Below, piece after piece: positions 25,390 to 33,722 of a DNA stretch of 37,813 nucleotides. Under the pieces are notes generated by a model that worked only from the letters and a program-made list of their open reading frames with translations, did not search any database and was not told where the DNA came from. The translations under genes were made by a program, and so were the position numbers. Position 1 is the first letter of the stretch. Each line of letters starts with the position of its first letter. Location: contig CALGGY010000077.1 of assembly GCA_937915785.1 (NCBI GenBank), positions 1-37,813 on the forward strand, written 5' to 3'. Origin of the DNA: an uncultured Bacteroidales bacterium (GTDB lineage: Bacteria; Bacteroidota; Bacteroidia; Bacteroidales; P3).

Positions 25390-27933
25390 ATGGCTGAAAA
25401 AGACATATACGAAGTAAAAAAACTGTCGGAAATGAGTACCGGTTCGCAGTGCGTTATTGTGAAAATTGGTGGTCATGGCGGACTTCGGCACCGGCTGATG
25501 GAAATGGGCTTTGTGCGCGGCGAAACCGTGCTGGTGATAAAAGACGCCCCCCTCAGCGACCCCATCGAATATCAGATACTGCAGTCTCGTGTTTCGTTGC
25601 GCCGCAGCGAGGCACAAAAGATTGACGTTGTGGAACTTGCCGACACCAATGCTCATGCCGGGAACCAAGATGTGATGCGGTCTGAATTTTTCGGCACTTT
25701 TGTGGAAGAGTACGACAACAACGAACTGCTGTCGAAAAAGATACAGGAGACCAGCCATACAATCACCGTGGCACTGGTGGGCAATCCCAACTGTGGCAAG
25801 ACATCGTTTTTCAACCACGCCACCGGACTGCACGAAAAAGTGGGCAACTACGGAGGCGTTACCGTCGATGTGAAAACGGGAGTGTTCTACCACAAAGGCT
25901 ATACCATACGTCTGGTGGACCTGCCAGGCACCTATTCCATCAACGAATATTCGCCCGAAGAGCTGTGTGTGCGCGAATATCTTGGCAAAAACGAACACGA
26001 CATGATACTGAACATCGTGGATTCGTCGAACCTTGAGCGCAACCTGTACCTCACCACACAGCTTATCGACATGAACACGCCCATGGTGATGGCGCTGAAC
26101 ATGTACGACGAATTTCAGGCTCATGGCGACAAATTCGACTACAAAACGCTGAGCACCATGCTCGGTTTCCCGATAGTGCCCACCGCGGCATCGAAAGGCA
26201 CAGGTATCCCTCAGGTTTTGCAGGCCATTATTGATGTGTTCGAAAACAAAAAGGACATCACCCACCACATACATATAAACTATGGCAACGACATAGAGAA
26301 CGCCATTGCCACCATAAAAACCGAGATAGAGAAAAACAAGGACATCATCAACCTTTACCCCTCGCGGTACTTGGCCATCAGCGCATTGGAAAATGTGGGG
26401 CATACTGTGGATGAACTCAAGACCCTGCCCAACGGCGAGGCTATCATCAGCGAGGCCAAACATTTTCGCGACAGTCTCGAAAAACATCACGGCGAGGCCA
26501 TCGACACGCTGGTGAGCAACGCCCGATACGGTTTTATCCGTGGTGCGCTGAAGCAGACGTTCCAGCCCAACAAAGGCAACACCAAACGATGGCGCGCCTA
26601 TCGTGCTGACGACATTCTTACCAACCGTTGGCTGGGGTTCCCTGTGCTGCTGGTGTTTATGTGGATTATGTTCGAAACCACCTTTATTTTGGGCGCTTAT
26701 CCTCAGGACTGGCTCGACATGCTTATATCGTGGTTCGGCGGTCTGGTGAAAGGCTGGCTGCCCGAAGGCATGCTCAACGACCTTGTGGTGGACGGCATCA
26801 TAGGCGGTGTGGGAGCCGTAATTTCGTTCCTGCCCAACATATTGATACTGTTTTTGTTCATCTCCATAATGGAGGACACCGGCTACATGGCACGCGCCGC
26901 CTTTATGATGGACAAACTGTTTCACCGCTTTGGGCTTCACGGCCGATCGTTCATACCCTATATAATGGGCTTTGGTTGCGCCGTGCCGGCAATAATGGCC
27001 ACACGAACCCTCGAAAACCGCAAGGATCGCCTTGTTACGGTGCTTACCATACCGTTTATGTCGTGTTCCGCCCGACTGCCTGTGTATCTGATACTTATAG
27101 CGGCTTTCTTCCCCAAGCATCAGGCACTGGTGATGATGAGCTTGTACCTTTTTGGGGTGCTTGTGGCAGTGCTTTCGGCCAAAGTGCTGAGCAAAACGGT
27201 GTTCCGAAGCGTTTCCGAAGAGTTTGTGATGGAACTGCCGCCATACAGAGTGCCCACACTCCGCAACGTGCTGATACACATGTGGGACAAGAGTGTGCAG
27301 TACCTCAAAAAAATGGGTACCATAATACTTGCCGCCTCCATAGTGATATGGGCGCTGGAGTATTTTCCGCGCAACACTCAGGCCGAACAGCTTGTGGCAC
27401 AGCAGATAGAGCAGACCGAAAACCGCCCGGTGGATGACCTCTTCACCATCGAAGCAAAAACCGCTGCCATCGACTCGCTTTCGCAAGTGCAGGAGGCCGT
27501 GCACAGCGAACAGTCGTTTGTGGGACGTTTCGGCCACCTGATAGAACCCGTTGTGCGCCCGTGCGGATTCGACTGGCACATAGGCGTGGCACTATGCACC
27601 GGCATCGCCGCCAAGGAGATAATTGTTTCAACTCTCGGTGTGCTGTATCAGGCCGGCGATGTGGAGAGCGAGGACGGCGAGAGCGCACTGCAGATAAAAA
27701 TGAAAGAACAGCGTTGGCCCGAAGGCAGCATCTACGCCGGACAACCCATATACACGCCTCTGGTGGCCTACGGACTGATGATTTTTGTGTTGCTCAGTGC
27801 CCCATGCATATCGGCACTCGCGGCAATAAAACGCGAAGCCGGCTGGGGATGGGTGCTGTTCACCCTTGTTTACACACTTCTGCTCGCATGGCTGTTCTCA
27901 ATGCTAACATTCCAAATAGGATCGCTGTTTTAA
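25390..27933 (+). CDS. feoB: Ferrous iron transporter FeoB with fused FeoA domain
   Basis: An 847-residue inner-membrane Fe2+ importer. Residues about 5-82 are a FeoA (SH3-like) domain (GHGGLRHRLMEMGFVRGETV). After a 35-residue linker comes the G-protein domain, with G1 GNPNCGKTS at 131-139, G3 DLPGTYS at 177-183 and NMYD as G4. The membrane region follows with FLPNILILFLFISIMEDTGYMARAAF and the conserved GFGCAVPAIMATRTL. The second Gate region holds LYLILIAAFF-type helices and the final SALAAIKREAGWGW. The FeoA-FeoB fusion is a common Bacteroidetes arrangement. The Cys-rich partner gene follows 12 nt later, so the two are an operon. Confidence 0.97.
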   Translation: MAEKDIYEVKKLSEMSTGSQCVIVKIGGHGGLRHRLMEMGFVRGETVLVIKDAPLSDPIEYQILQSRVSLRRSEAQKIDVVELADTNAHAGNQDVMRSEFFGTFVEEYDNNELLSKKIQETSHTITVALVGNPNCGKTSFFNHATGLHEKVGNYGGVTVDVKTGVFYHKGYTIRLVDLPGTYSINEYSPEELCVREYLGKNEHDMILNIVDSSNLERNLYLTTQLIDMNTPMVMALNMYDEFQAHGDKFDYKTLSTMLGFPIVPTAASKGTGIPQVLQAIIDVFENKKDITHHIHINYGNDIENAIATIKTEIEKNKDIINLYPSRYLAISALENVGHTVDELKTLPNGEAIISEAKHFRDSLEKHHGEAIDTLVSNARYGFIRGALKQTFQPNKGNTKRWRAYRADDILTNRWLGFPVLLVFMWIMFETTFILGAYPQDWLDMLISWFGGLVKGWLPEGMLNDLVVDGIIGGVGAVISFLPNILILFLFISIMEDTGYMARAAFMMDKLFHRFGLHGRSFIPYIMGFGCAVPAIMATRTLENRKDRLVTVLTIPFMSCSARLPVYLILIAAFFPKHQALVMMSLYLFGVLVAVLSAKVLSKTVFRSVSEEFVMELPPYRVPTLRNVLIHMWDKSVQYLKKMGTIILAASIVIWALEYFPRNTQAEQLVAQQIEQTENRPVDDLFTIEAKTAAIDSLSQVQEAVHSEQSFVGRFGHLIEPVVRPCGFDWHIGVALCTGIAAKEIIVSTLGVLYQAGDVESEDGESALQIKMKEQRWPEGSIYAGQPIYTPLVAYGLMIFVLLSAPCISALAAIKREAGWGWVLFTLVYTLLLAWLFSMLTFQIGSLF

Positions 27934-27945
27934 TTTTTGCAAACA

Positions 27946-28122
27946 ATGGATATTCAAACTGTTATAGTAATACTGATAGTGGTTGCGGCTGCCGTACTGC
28001 TGTTTTTCAAGCTACGCAGCAAACTTACAAGTTCCGACTGCGGCTGCGGATGTGGGAGCCACTGCTCCAACCGGCACCCCAAAGATGACCAAAAATGCTG
28101 CTGTTGCAATAAAAAACAATGA
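27946..28122 (+). CDS. FeoB-associated Cys-rich membrane protein
   Basis: A 58-residue protein: one transmembrane helix (VIVILIVVAAAVLLFFK) followed by a short cytoplasmic-type tail with nine cysteines (DCGCGCGSHC and KCCCCNKKQ). This is the FeoB-associated Cys-rich protein family, placed directly after feoB as usual. Its role is unproven; metal handling near the FeoB channel is the usual suggestion. I use the ATG at 27946, which begins MDIQTV just before the helix; an ATG 9 nt upstream is also in frame. Confidence 0.88.
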   Translation: MDIQTVIVILIVVAAAVLLFFKLRSKLTSSDCGCGCGSHCSNRHPKDDQKCCCCNKKQ

Positions 28123-28196
28123 CACAGACATAATTGCCAAAATCCCCCAAAAAAATGACCGCCAAAAACCACATTGCACAGCCGTTGATGCCACAA

Positions 28197-28228
28197 TTTG
28201 GATAATCTGAAAAAAAAACGTAATTTTG
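28197..28228 (+). promoter_or_regulatory. Promoter of the hemerythrin-luxR operon
   Basis: TTTG (28197-28200), 20 nt, TAATTTTG (28221-28228), preceded by an A-tract and CG. The predicted transcription start is close to 28235, so the open frame upstream of 28243 cannot be translated from this message. Confidence 0.75.
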
Positions 28229-28242
28229 TAAACGCCAAAACA

Positions 28243-28968
28243 ATGAAAAACACATCGGAAATGAAACAACAACTATTTACAAAAGACATGCGTCTGTCCG
28301 ACCTTATAGTGGCCAACCACCACCTTTTGCCCACCTTGCCGCGCTTTGGCATTTCGCTCGGATTTGGCAACCGCCGCGTGGAGGATGTGTGCCAGAAAAA
28401 CGGCATTCCCGCCGATTTTTTCATACTGATGTGCAATGCCTACACCTTTGAGTCGTACATCCCCTACGAGGACACCATAATGGAAACCGACATGCGTTTT
28501 TTGGTGCCTTTCCTCACCGCGTCGCACCGCTATTATCTCGACACACAAATTCCGCACATCGAACGGCACATGCTCAACCTCATAGCCGACGACAACAGCA
28601 ACTACTCGCTGGCCCTGCGCAATTTTTTCAACGATTACAAAAAGGACATCACCGAGCATTTCGACTACGAGGAGAAGCACCTTTTCCCCTACATCACCGA
28701 CATGCAGAGCGGAAAGCCGCGTGCCGACTATAGCATTTTCGACTTTGTGCAGACACATAATTCAAGCATCGAGGACAAGCTCAGCGACCTTACCATCATA
28801 CTTTTCAAATACCTGCCCGAAAACAAATCCGACAACGACGTTATCGACCTGATACTCGACCTTATTGAGCTGACCTCCGACCTGAGCAAGCACTCTACGA
28901 TTGAGGACAAAATACTGGTGCCGTACGTCGAAGCCCTTGAGAAAGGAGTCAGCAATGACAAACTATAA
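28243..28968 (+). CDS. Hemerythrin-domain protein, RIC/YtfE-like
   Basis: A 241-residue cytoplasmic protein. Residues about 15-60 (LSDLIVANHHLLPTLPRFGI to RRVEDVCQKNGI) resemble the ScdA/RIC N-terminal domain, but the paired Cys of that domain is replaced by GFG. The rest is a hemerythrin-like four-helix bundle with ligand candidates in TASHRYYLDTQIPHIERHML, FDYEEKHLFPY, VQTHNSSIEDK and SKHSTIEDKILVPYVE. RIC proteins protect or repair iron centres after nitric oxide or oxidative stress. I chose the ATG at 28243, just after the promoter. It overlaps the next gene by 14 nt. Confidence 0.88.
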   Translation: MKNTSEMKQQLFTKDMRLSDLIVANHHLLPTLPRFGISLGFGNRRVEDVCQKNGIPADFFILMCNAYTFESYIPYEDTIMETDMRFLVPFLTASHRYYLDTQIPHIERHMLNLIADDNSNYSLALRNFFNDYKKDITEHFDYEEKHLFPYITDMQSGKPRADYSIFDFVQTHNSSIEDKLSDLTIILFKYLPENKSDNDVIDLILDLIELTSDLSKHSTIEDKILVPYVEALEKGVSNDKL

Positions 28969-29554
28969 GTCGAAAATACTGCTTGTGGAGCCCTCGCGCA
29001 TTGTGGCCGAAGGCATTACCAAAATCATCACCGAAAGCGGACTGTTCGGGCAGATGTCGCATCTGACATCCATCGCCCATCTCAACGAATACATGCACAG
29101 CCTGCCACCCGATGTGCTGATAATAAACCCGTCGCTGCTGTCGGCCGAAAAAATGACCGACTTTTTCAGTCTGCAACAGCGCTACCCGTTGCTGAAAACC
29201 ATGGCTTTCTGCACTCAGCTGGCCGACAACACCATTGTGTCGAAATTCCATGCCTCGGCAACGATTTTCACCAACCCGTCGCATTTTGTAAAAACTCTGC
29301 ACGACCTTACCGAACAGCCAAAACAGCAACCAAAAAAGAGAACGGGAAGCGATGCGCTGTCGCGACGCGAGGTGGAAATACTCATTCTTGTAGCCAAAGG
29401 CATGATGAACAAGGAGATAGCCGACCAGCTGAACATATCGCTCAACACAGTGATAACGCACCGAAAAAACATCATCAAAAAAACCGGAATAAAATCAGTG
29501 GCAGGCCTCACCTCGTATGCACTGATGCACAACTACATCAATATCGAAGGCTGA
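28955..29554 (+). CDS. LuxR-type regulator with degenerate receiver domain
   Basis: A 199-residue protein. The C-terminal helix-turn-helix is clear (LSRREVEILILVAKGMMNKE, IADQLNISLNTVITHRKNII). The first 120 residues keep the receiver outline but not its chemistry: the acidic pair is replaced (LLVEPSRIVAEG) and the phospho-acceptor position is Asn58 (DVLIINPSLL). It therefore probably responds to something other than phosphorylation. The start is fixed by a good ribosome-binding site, GAAAGGAG, 6 nt before the ATG, rare in this window. It overlaps the hemerythrin gene by 14 nt. It likely controls its partner or a stress regulon. Confidence 0.9.
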   Translation: MTNYKSKILLVEPSRIVAEGITKIITESGLFGQMSHLTSIAHLNEYMHSLPPDVLIINPSLLSAEKMTDFFSLQQRYPLLKTMAFCTQLADNTIVSKFHASATIFTNPSHFVKTLHDLTEQPKQQPKKRTGSDALSRREVEILILVAKGMMNKEIADQLNISLNTVITHRKNIIKKTGIKSVAGLTSYALMHNYINIEG

Positions 29555-29606
29555 AGTCCGACGTTTTTTTCAAGACTAAAAATAAGTTGGCACAGAGGAC
29601 CGGCTC

Positions 29607-29638
29607 CTTGCTTTTTTCAATAAAAAAACGTACTTTTG
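29607..29638 (+). promoter_or_regulatory. Promoter of the kinase operon
   Basis: CTTG (29607-29610), 20 nt, TACTTTTG (29631-29638) followed by C, with an A-tract and CG before the -7 box. It gives a leader of about 150 nt, which contains three short overlapping open frames of unknown meaning. Confidence 0.65.
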
Positions 29639-29792
29639 CATTGCTCTATTTGCCACACCTTACAGATGCCAAATTTTGCTTTAGACCTTATCCACGCTTT
29701 TGCGGAAGCTATATAACTGTATGTGTAAAAAGCAGTCGCAGCGATGTGAGGAACGATGGCGGACGGCATCATTACAGAAAAAAAGATAGACA

Positions 29793-31259
29793 ATGGCCTT
29801 TTTGAAAGAATACGAAAAACTGAAAGTGATAGGCAAAGGCAGTTTTGCCAAAATATGGAAAGTGCGGCACCTGAAATACGGATATGTGCGCGCCATAAAA
29901 GTGCTGAACGAGATGGTTGACGACGAGGACGACCCGGCTTACCGCACTTTTGTTGAAGAGTGCAAAGTGTTGCTGCAGATAGGCAGCGGCTCGCATCCCA
30001 ACATTGTGCACATTTATCAGCCACGCCTGATAGAAAACCGTGCCATAGTGGAAATGGACTATGTGGAGGGCGAAACCCTCAACGAGTACCTGAGCAGGGT
30101 GCATTTTGTACCCATCGACGAAGTGTACCGCTTTATCAACGAAATTGTCAGCGCTCTGGCCTATTGCCACTACGACATATACAAATTTTTGATGGACCCC
30201 GAAAAGGACAACCTTGACACCGACCCTACCGACGGCAGCAAATACATTATCGACGAAAAAACCGAAAAACGTCTGGTTGGCGAATACGGAGTAACACACA
30301 ACGACCTGCACTCCAACAACGTGATGCGCCGGAGCTACGACGGACATTATGTGCTGCTCGACTTTGGCCTGGCAATACAAAACGGCAAGGCGGTGAAAAG
30401 CAGCTCGCGACGAGGCGGCGCATTGGAGTACATGTCGCCCGAAAAATTTGACGACAGCAGTGTAATATCCACACAATCCGACGTTTACAGCCTCGGCATA
30501 CTGCTCTACGAAATCCTTGCCGGAAGGGTGCCCTTTGTTCTCGACGAAAAGTTGTTCGACAGCAGTCCCACAAACGCCTCGCACCAGCTGATGACAGCCC
30601 ACAAAACAGCTTTTCCCCCCGACTTGAAGCTGCTGCGTCGCGAGGCTTTCATAACGGCATTTCCCGGACAGGAATATGAGAACGACTGCCCCGACTGGCT
30701 CGAAGAAGCGGTTATGAAATGTCTTGCCAAAGATCCCGCCCAGCGCTATGCCAACGCCAAAGAGCTGTACGACGACATTCAGCGGCGGCAGGAAAAACAA
30801 AATCGGTTGGGTGCTACACAAGGCAATGTAACAGAAATCATAGAATCGGGCAACATATATTCAAATCATAGCAACAGACAGCATGAGAGTGCGACAGAAT
30901 CTAAAAATGATCTTGCAAACAACGGAAAAAAACAGCTCATACAGAAAATCCGCATATTAAATGCCCAATATTCAGATTTGCAAAAAGGCATGGAACAAAT
31001 GCAACGAAATTACTATGCTGCAAACAACAAACTTAACGATGTAAACGAGAAAAACATACAGTTGAATCAGGAATGTGCCAAATTGAGAGCTAATCAGGTG
31101 CAATCCAGCAGCAGTAGATGGTGGATTGTGGGCACAATTGTGCTATTTGTTATTTCGCTGGCATTAGCTGCCGGCATGAATAGCTTTGCAGACAAGTACG
31201 AGCAAACGGACTGGGAACTGCAACAAATCACGACCCGAACTTCTCATAATTATGATTAG
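29793..31259 (+). CDS. Eukaryotic-type protein kinase with atypical catalytic loop and membrane anchor
   Basis: A 488-residue protein with a kinase domain at about 5-330. The P-loop is IGKGSFAK, the ATP-lysine K36 (RAIKVL), the alphaC Glu probably E56, the metal site LLDFGLA (D190) and the SPE motif EYMSPEKF. The catalytic loop is HNDLHSNNV (169-177), so HRD is HND and the usual Lys is His. About 37 extra residues sit just before it, between CHYD and the loop. A coiled coil (about 370-440) and one transmembrane helix (RWWIVGTIVLFVISLALAAG) follow, with a short outer tail. The kinase faces the cytoplasm. The substrate is unknown. The outer-membrane gene follows 9 nt later. Confidence 0.9.
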   Translation: MAFLKEYEKLKVIGKGSFAKIWKVRHLKYGYVRAIKVLNEMVDDEDDPAYRTFVEECKVLLQIGSGSHPNIVHIYQPRLIENRAIVEMDYVEGETLNEYLSRVHFVPIDEVYRFINEIVSALAYCHYDIYKFLMDPEKDNLDTDPTDGSKYIIDEKTEKRLVGEYGVTHNDLHSNNVMRRSYDGHYVLLDFGLAIQNGKAVKSSSRRGGALEYMSPEKFDDSSVISTQSDVYSLGILLYEILAGRVPFVLDEKLFDSSPTNASHQLMTAHKTAFPPDLKLLRREAFITAFPGQEYENDCPDWLEEAVMKCLAKDPAQRYANAKELYDDIQRRQEKQNRLGATQGNVTEIIESGNIYSNHSNRQHESATESKNDLANNGKKQLIQKIRILNAQYSDLQKGMEQMQRNYYAANNKLNDVNEKNIQLNQECAKLRANQVQSSSSRWWIVGTIVLFVISLALAAGMNSFADKYEQTDWELQQITTRTSHNYD

Positions 31260-31268
31260 CACTAAAAT

Positions 31269-32468
31269 ATGAAACATTCATTCATATTTGCAATTGCCGC
31301 TCTGCTCGTTACTTCAGCTATGGCACAGAAACCCGACAGCCTTGGCCGCAGCCGTTTTGAGTTGCGCACCGAGATGATGCATTTTTTCAAGGACAACGAG
31401 TTTTCGGCCGAAAAAATGAGCGGCTACACCTTGCCCGGTTTCTATCTGCGTCCGCGCCTTGTGTGGCAGGTGGAAAAACGTGTGCGAGTGGAGGCCGGTG
31501 TGCATTGGCTGCACTATTGGGGTGCCACACAGTATCCAAACCGCATTGCGTTCAGCGCTTTTCCCGAAATGGGGGAGGAGCCGCGTCCAAGCCACGTGCT
31601 GCCGTGGATTCAGGCTCGTGTGGATGTGTTGCCGCAGCTGTCGCTGGTGTTCGGCAGTTTGGAAAACAATGGCGGACACCGTTTGCCATTGCCGCTCTAC
31701 GACCCTGAGCTGATATACGCCTCCGACCCCGAAAACGGCATTCAGATGCTGCTGAACACCAGATATTTCGATGCCGACGTGTGGGTGGACTGGAAAGATT
31801 TCATTTTCCGCCGCAGCGAAACGCAGGAACGTTTTGTGTTCGGCTTTTCGGGTCTGGTGGATTTCTCAAGACCGGAAACCTTAGGATTTTCGGCCCGACT
31901 GCCATTGCACGTGGTGGCTCAACATATTGGCGGCGAAATGCTTGCCGAGGAAAAACTGCCCATTTCGATGTTCAATTTTTCGGGTGGGGTAGATGTCGAC
32001 TACCGGTTCAGCAAAAAGCTGGGGGTGCAGGCCGGATACCAGTTTGTGGGATTTGCGCATAATGGCAACGTTCCGCGGCTGTGCAAGTATGGCTGGGGTG
32101 TGTATCCGCATGTAGGAGCGTGGTTCAAGCGCTTTTCGTTGGATGTGGCCTACTGGGTTGGCGAAGATTATTTGCCGTTGCTCGGAAGCCCGCATTTCTC
32201 CAACTATTCCGCAAACACCCCAGAACTTACGTTCGACCTCCTGGACATGCTTTGCATAAGGACAAAGTGGGAATACGCCCGTCTGCGCCACACCACACTT
32301 TCGTTCGAAGCCATGTCGTACATTTATTTTCCCTACACCGGCGACCGCCCGTGTTATCCCAAAGTAGAGAGGGGTGCAGCGGCAAGTTTTTCGTTCGGAC
32401 TGTTCCTCAACGTAAATCCCAAAATCAATCTTGTGCCGTTTGCCAAGAAAAAAGGCCGGCGCAAATAA
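31269..32468 (+). CDS. Outer-membrane beta-barrel-like protein, unknown function
   Basis: A 399-residue exported protein with a signal peptide ending TSAMAQ (residue 19). The mature part is a series of amphipathic strands with many Trp, Tyr and Phe (YLRPRLVWQVEKRVRVEAGV, LGVQAGYQFVGFAHNG, AWFKRFSLDVAYWVGEDYL), pointing to an outer-membrane barrel. The last residues after the final strand are basic (AKKKGRRK), unlike a normal barrel end. I do not recognise a family. It lies 9 nt after the kinase gene, so it may be one operon with it. Confidence 0.75.
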   Translation: MKHSFIFAIAALLVTSAMAQKPDSLGRSRFELRTEMMHFFKDNEFSAEKMSGYTLPGFYLRPRLVWQVEKRVRVEAGVHWLHYWGATQYPNRIAFSAFPEMGEEPRPSHVLPWIQARVDVLPQLSLVFGSLENNGGHRLPLPLYDPELIYASDPENGIQMLLNTRYFDADVWVDWKDFIFRRSETQERFVFGFSGLVDFSRPETLGFSARLPLHVVAQHIGGEMLAEEKLPISMFNFSGGVDVDYRFSKKLGVQAGYQFVGFAHNGNVPRLCKYGWGVYPHVGAWFKRFSLDVAYWVGEDYLPLLGSPHFSNYSANTPELTFDLLDMLCIRTKWEYARLRHTTLSFEAMSYIYFPYTGDRPCYPKVERGAAASFSFGLFLNVNPKINLVPFAKKKGRRK

Positions 32469-32496
32469 AAAAGGCATGGCTGCGAAAAAATGCCTT
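32464..32496 (-). terminator. Intrinsic terminator of grpE-dnaJ (minus strand)
   Basis: Read on the minus strand, AAGGCAT (32496-32490) pairs with ATGCCTT (32477-32471), followed by a T run. It lies 30 nt after the dnaJ stop and overlaps the end of the convergent gene. Confidence 0.6.
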
Positions 32497-32526
32497 CATG
32501 CCAAAATTTGAATAACTAATTGTTTT

Positions 32527-33702
32527 TTAGCTGAAAATATCTTTCATTTTGTTGAAAAAGCCTTTCTCCTGTTTCGAGGGGTTGGGCTGGAAGTTTGGCG
32601 AGATGCGTAGTTTTTCGAGCAGTTCTCGTTCCACCTTGGTGGTTGATTTGGGAATCCAGACGTTTACGCTCACCAGCAAGTCGCCAGTGCCGTAGCCGTT
32701 CACATCGGGCAGGCCTTTTCCTCTGAGCCTCAGTATTTTACCCGAAGGGGTTCCGGGTTCTATCTTCATTTTCACCTTGCCTTGCAGGGTGGGTATTTCA
32801 AGGTTGTTGCCAAGAGTGGCGTCCACAATGCTGATGTAGGCAGTGTACAGCAGGTTATTGTCATGGCGTTCGAACTGTTCGTGGGGCGCTTCCTCAATCT
32901 GCACAATAAGATCGCCGGGCACGCCGTTGTGGGCGCCGGCATTGCCTTTGCCGTGCACCGCAAACTGCATGCCTTCGGCCACTCCGCGGGGTATAGGAAC
33001 GGTAACAACTTCTTCGGCAAGGGTTACGCCCTCGCCGTTGCACTCCGGACATTTGTTTTTCACCACCTTGCCCAGACCGTTGCAGTAGGGGCAGGTGCTT
33101 TGTGTCTGCATCTGTCCCAGAATGGTGCGGCGCACTTCCACCACCACGCCGGCACCGTGGCAGTGGCTGCAAGTATTCATCTGTCCGTCCTTGGAACCGG
33201 AGCCGTTGCAGCTTTTGCAAGGCACGTATTTTTTCACTTTGTACTTTTTTTCAACGCCGTTGGCGATGTCCTCGAGGGTAACTTTGGCTTTTATGCGCAG
33301 GTCCTTGCCGCGCAGCACGCGCTGTTGCGAGCGTCTGCCGCCGCCGAATCCGCTAAAGCCGCTGAACCGGCCTCCTCCTCCGAAAAGGTCGCCCAGGTCG
33401 CCGAAAATGTTGCCGAACTGCGAGAAAATATCGTCCATGCTCATTCCTTGTCCGCCAAAGCCACCGGCGGAGCCATCTACACCGGCATGGCCGAACTGGT
33501 CGTAACGGGCTTTTTTGTCGGGGTCGCTGAGCACGGAGTAGGCCTCGGCGGCCTCTTTAAATTTATCCTCGGCTTCCTTGTCGCCCGGATTGCGGTCGGG
33601 GTGGTATTTCAACGCCAGTTTGCGGTAGGCTTTTTTAAGCTCTTCCGCCGAAGCGTTTTTGTCCACGCCCAGTACTTCGTAATAATCTCTTTTGTTAGCC
33701 AT
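32527..33702 (-). CDS. dnaJ: Chaperone protein DnaJ
   Basis: A 391-residue co-chaperone that delivers unfolded proteins to DnaK and stimulates its ATPase. The J domain contains HPD at 34-36 (KYHPDRNPG), then a Gly/Phe-rich linker (GGRFSGFSGFGGGRR). Four zinc repeats follow (CKSCNGSG, CSHCHGAG, CPYCNGLG, CPECNGEG), then the two C-terminal substrate domains. All parts of a full-length type I DnaJ are present. The gene follows grpE by 20 nt. dnaK is not in the window. Confidence 0.97.
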   Translation of the reverse strand: MANKRDYYEVLGVDKNASAEELKKAYRKLALKYHPDRNPGDKEAEDKFKEAAEAYSVLSDPDKKARYDQFGHAGVDGSAGGFGGQGMSMDDIFSQFGNIFGDLGDLFGGGGRFSGFSGFGGGRRSQQRVLRGKDLRIKAKVTLEDIANGVEKKYKVKKYVPCKSCNGSGSKDGQMNTCSHCHGAGVVVEVRRTILGQMQTQSTCPYCNGLGKVVKNKCPECNGEGVTLAEEVVTVPIPRGVAEGMQFAVHGKGNAGAHNGVPGDLIVQIEEAPHEQFERHDNNLLYTAYISIVDATLGNNLEIPTLQGKVKMKIEPGTPSGKILRLRGKGLPDVNGYGTGDLLVSVNVWIPKSTTKVERELLEKLRISPNFQPNPSKQEKGFFNKMKDIFS

Positions 33703-33722
33703 GTTTAAAAATCACCTTTCTG

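Noticed and set aside
25375..27579. 734-residue open frame on the minus strand across feoB
   Set aside because: It is the antisense shadow of feoB, His- and Val-rich with no domain; FeoB on the plus strand is certain.
29772..30821. 349-residue minus-strand frame across the kinase
   Set aside because: Antisense shadow; the plus strand has clear kinase motifs.
32782..33708. 308-residue plus-strand frame across dnaJ
   Set aside because: Antisense shadow rich in Ala, Val and His; dnaJ on the other strand is complete.
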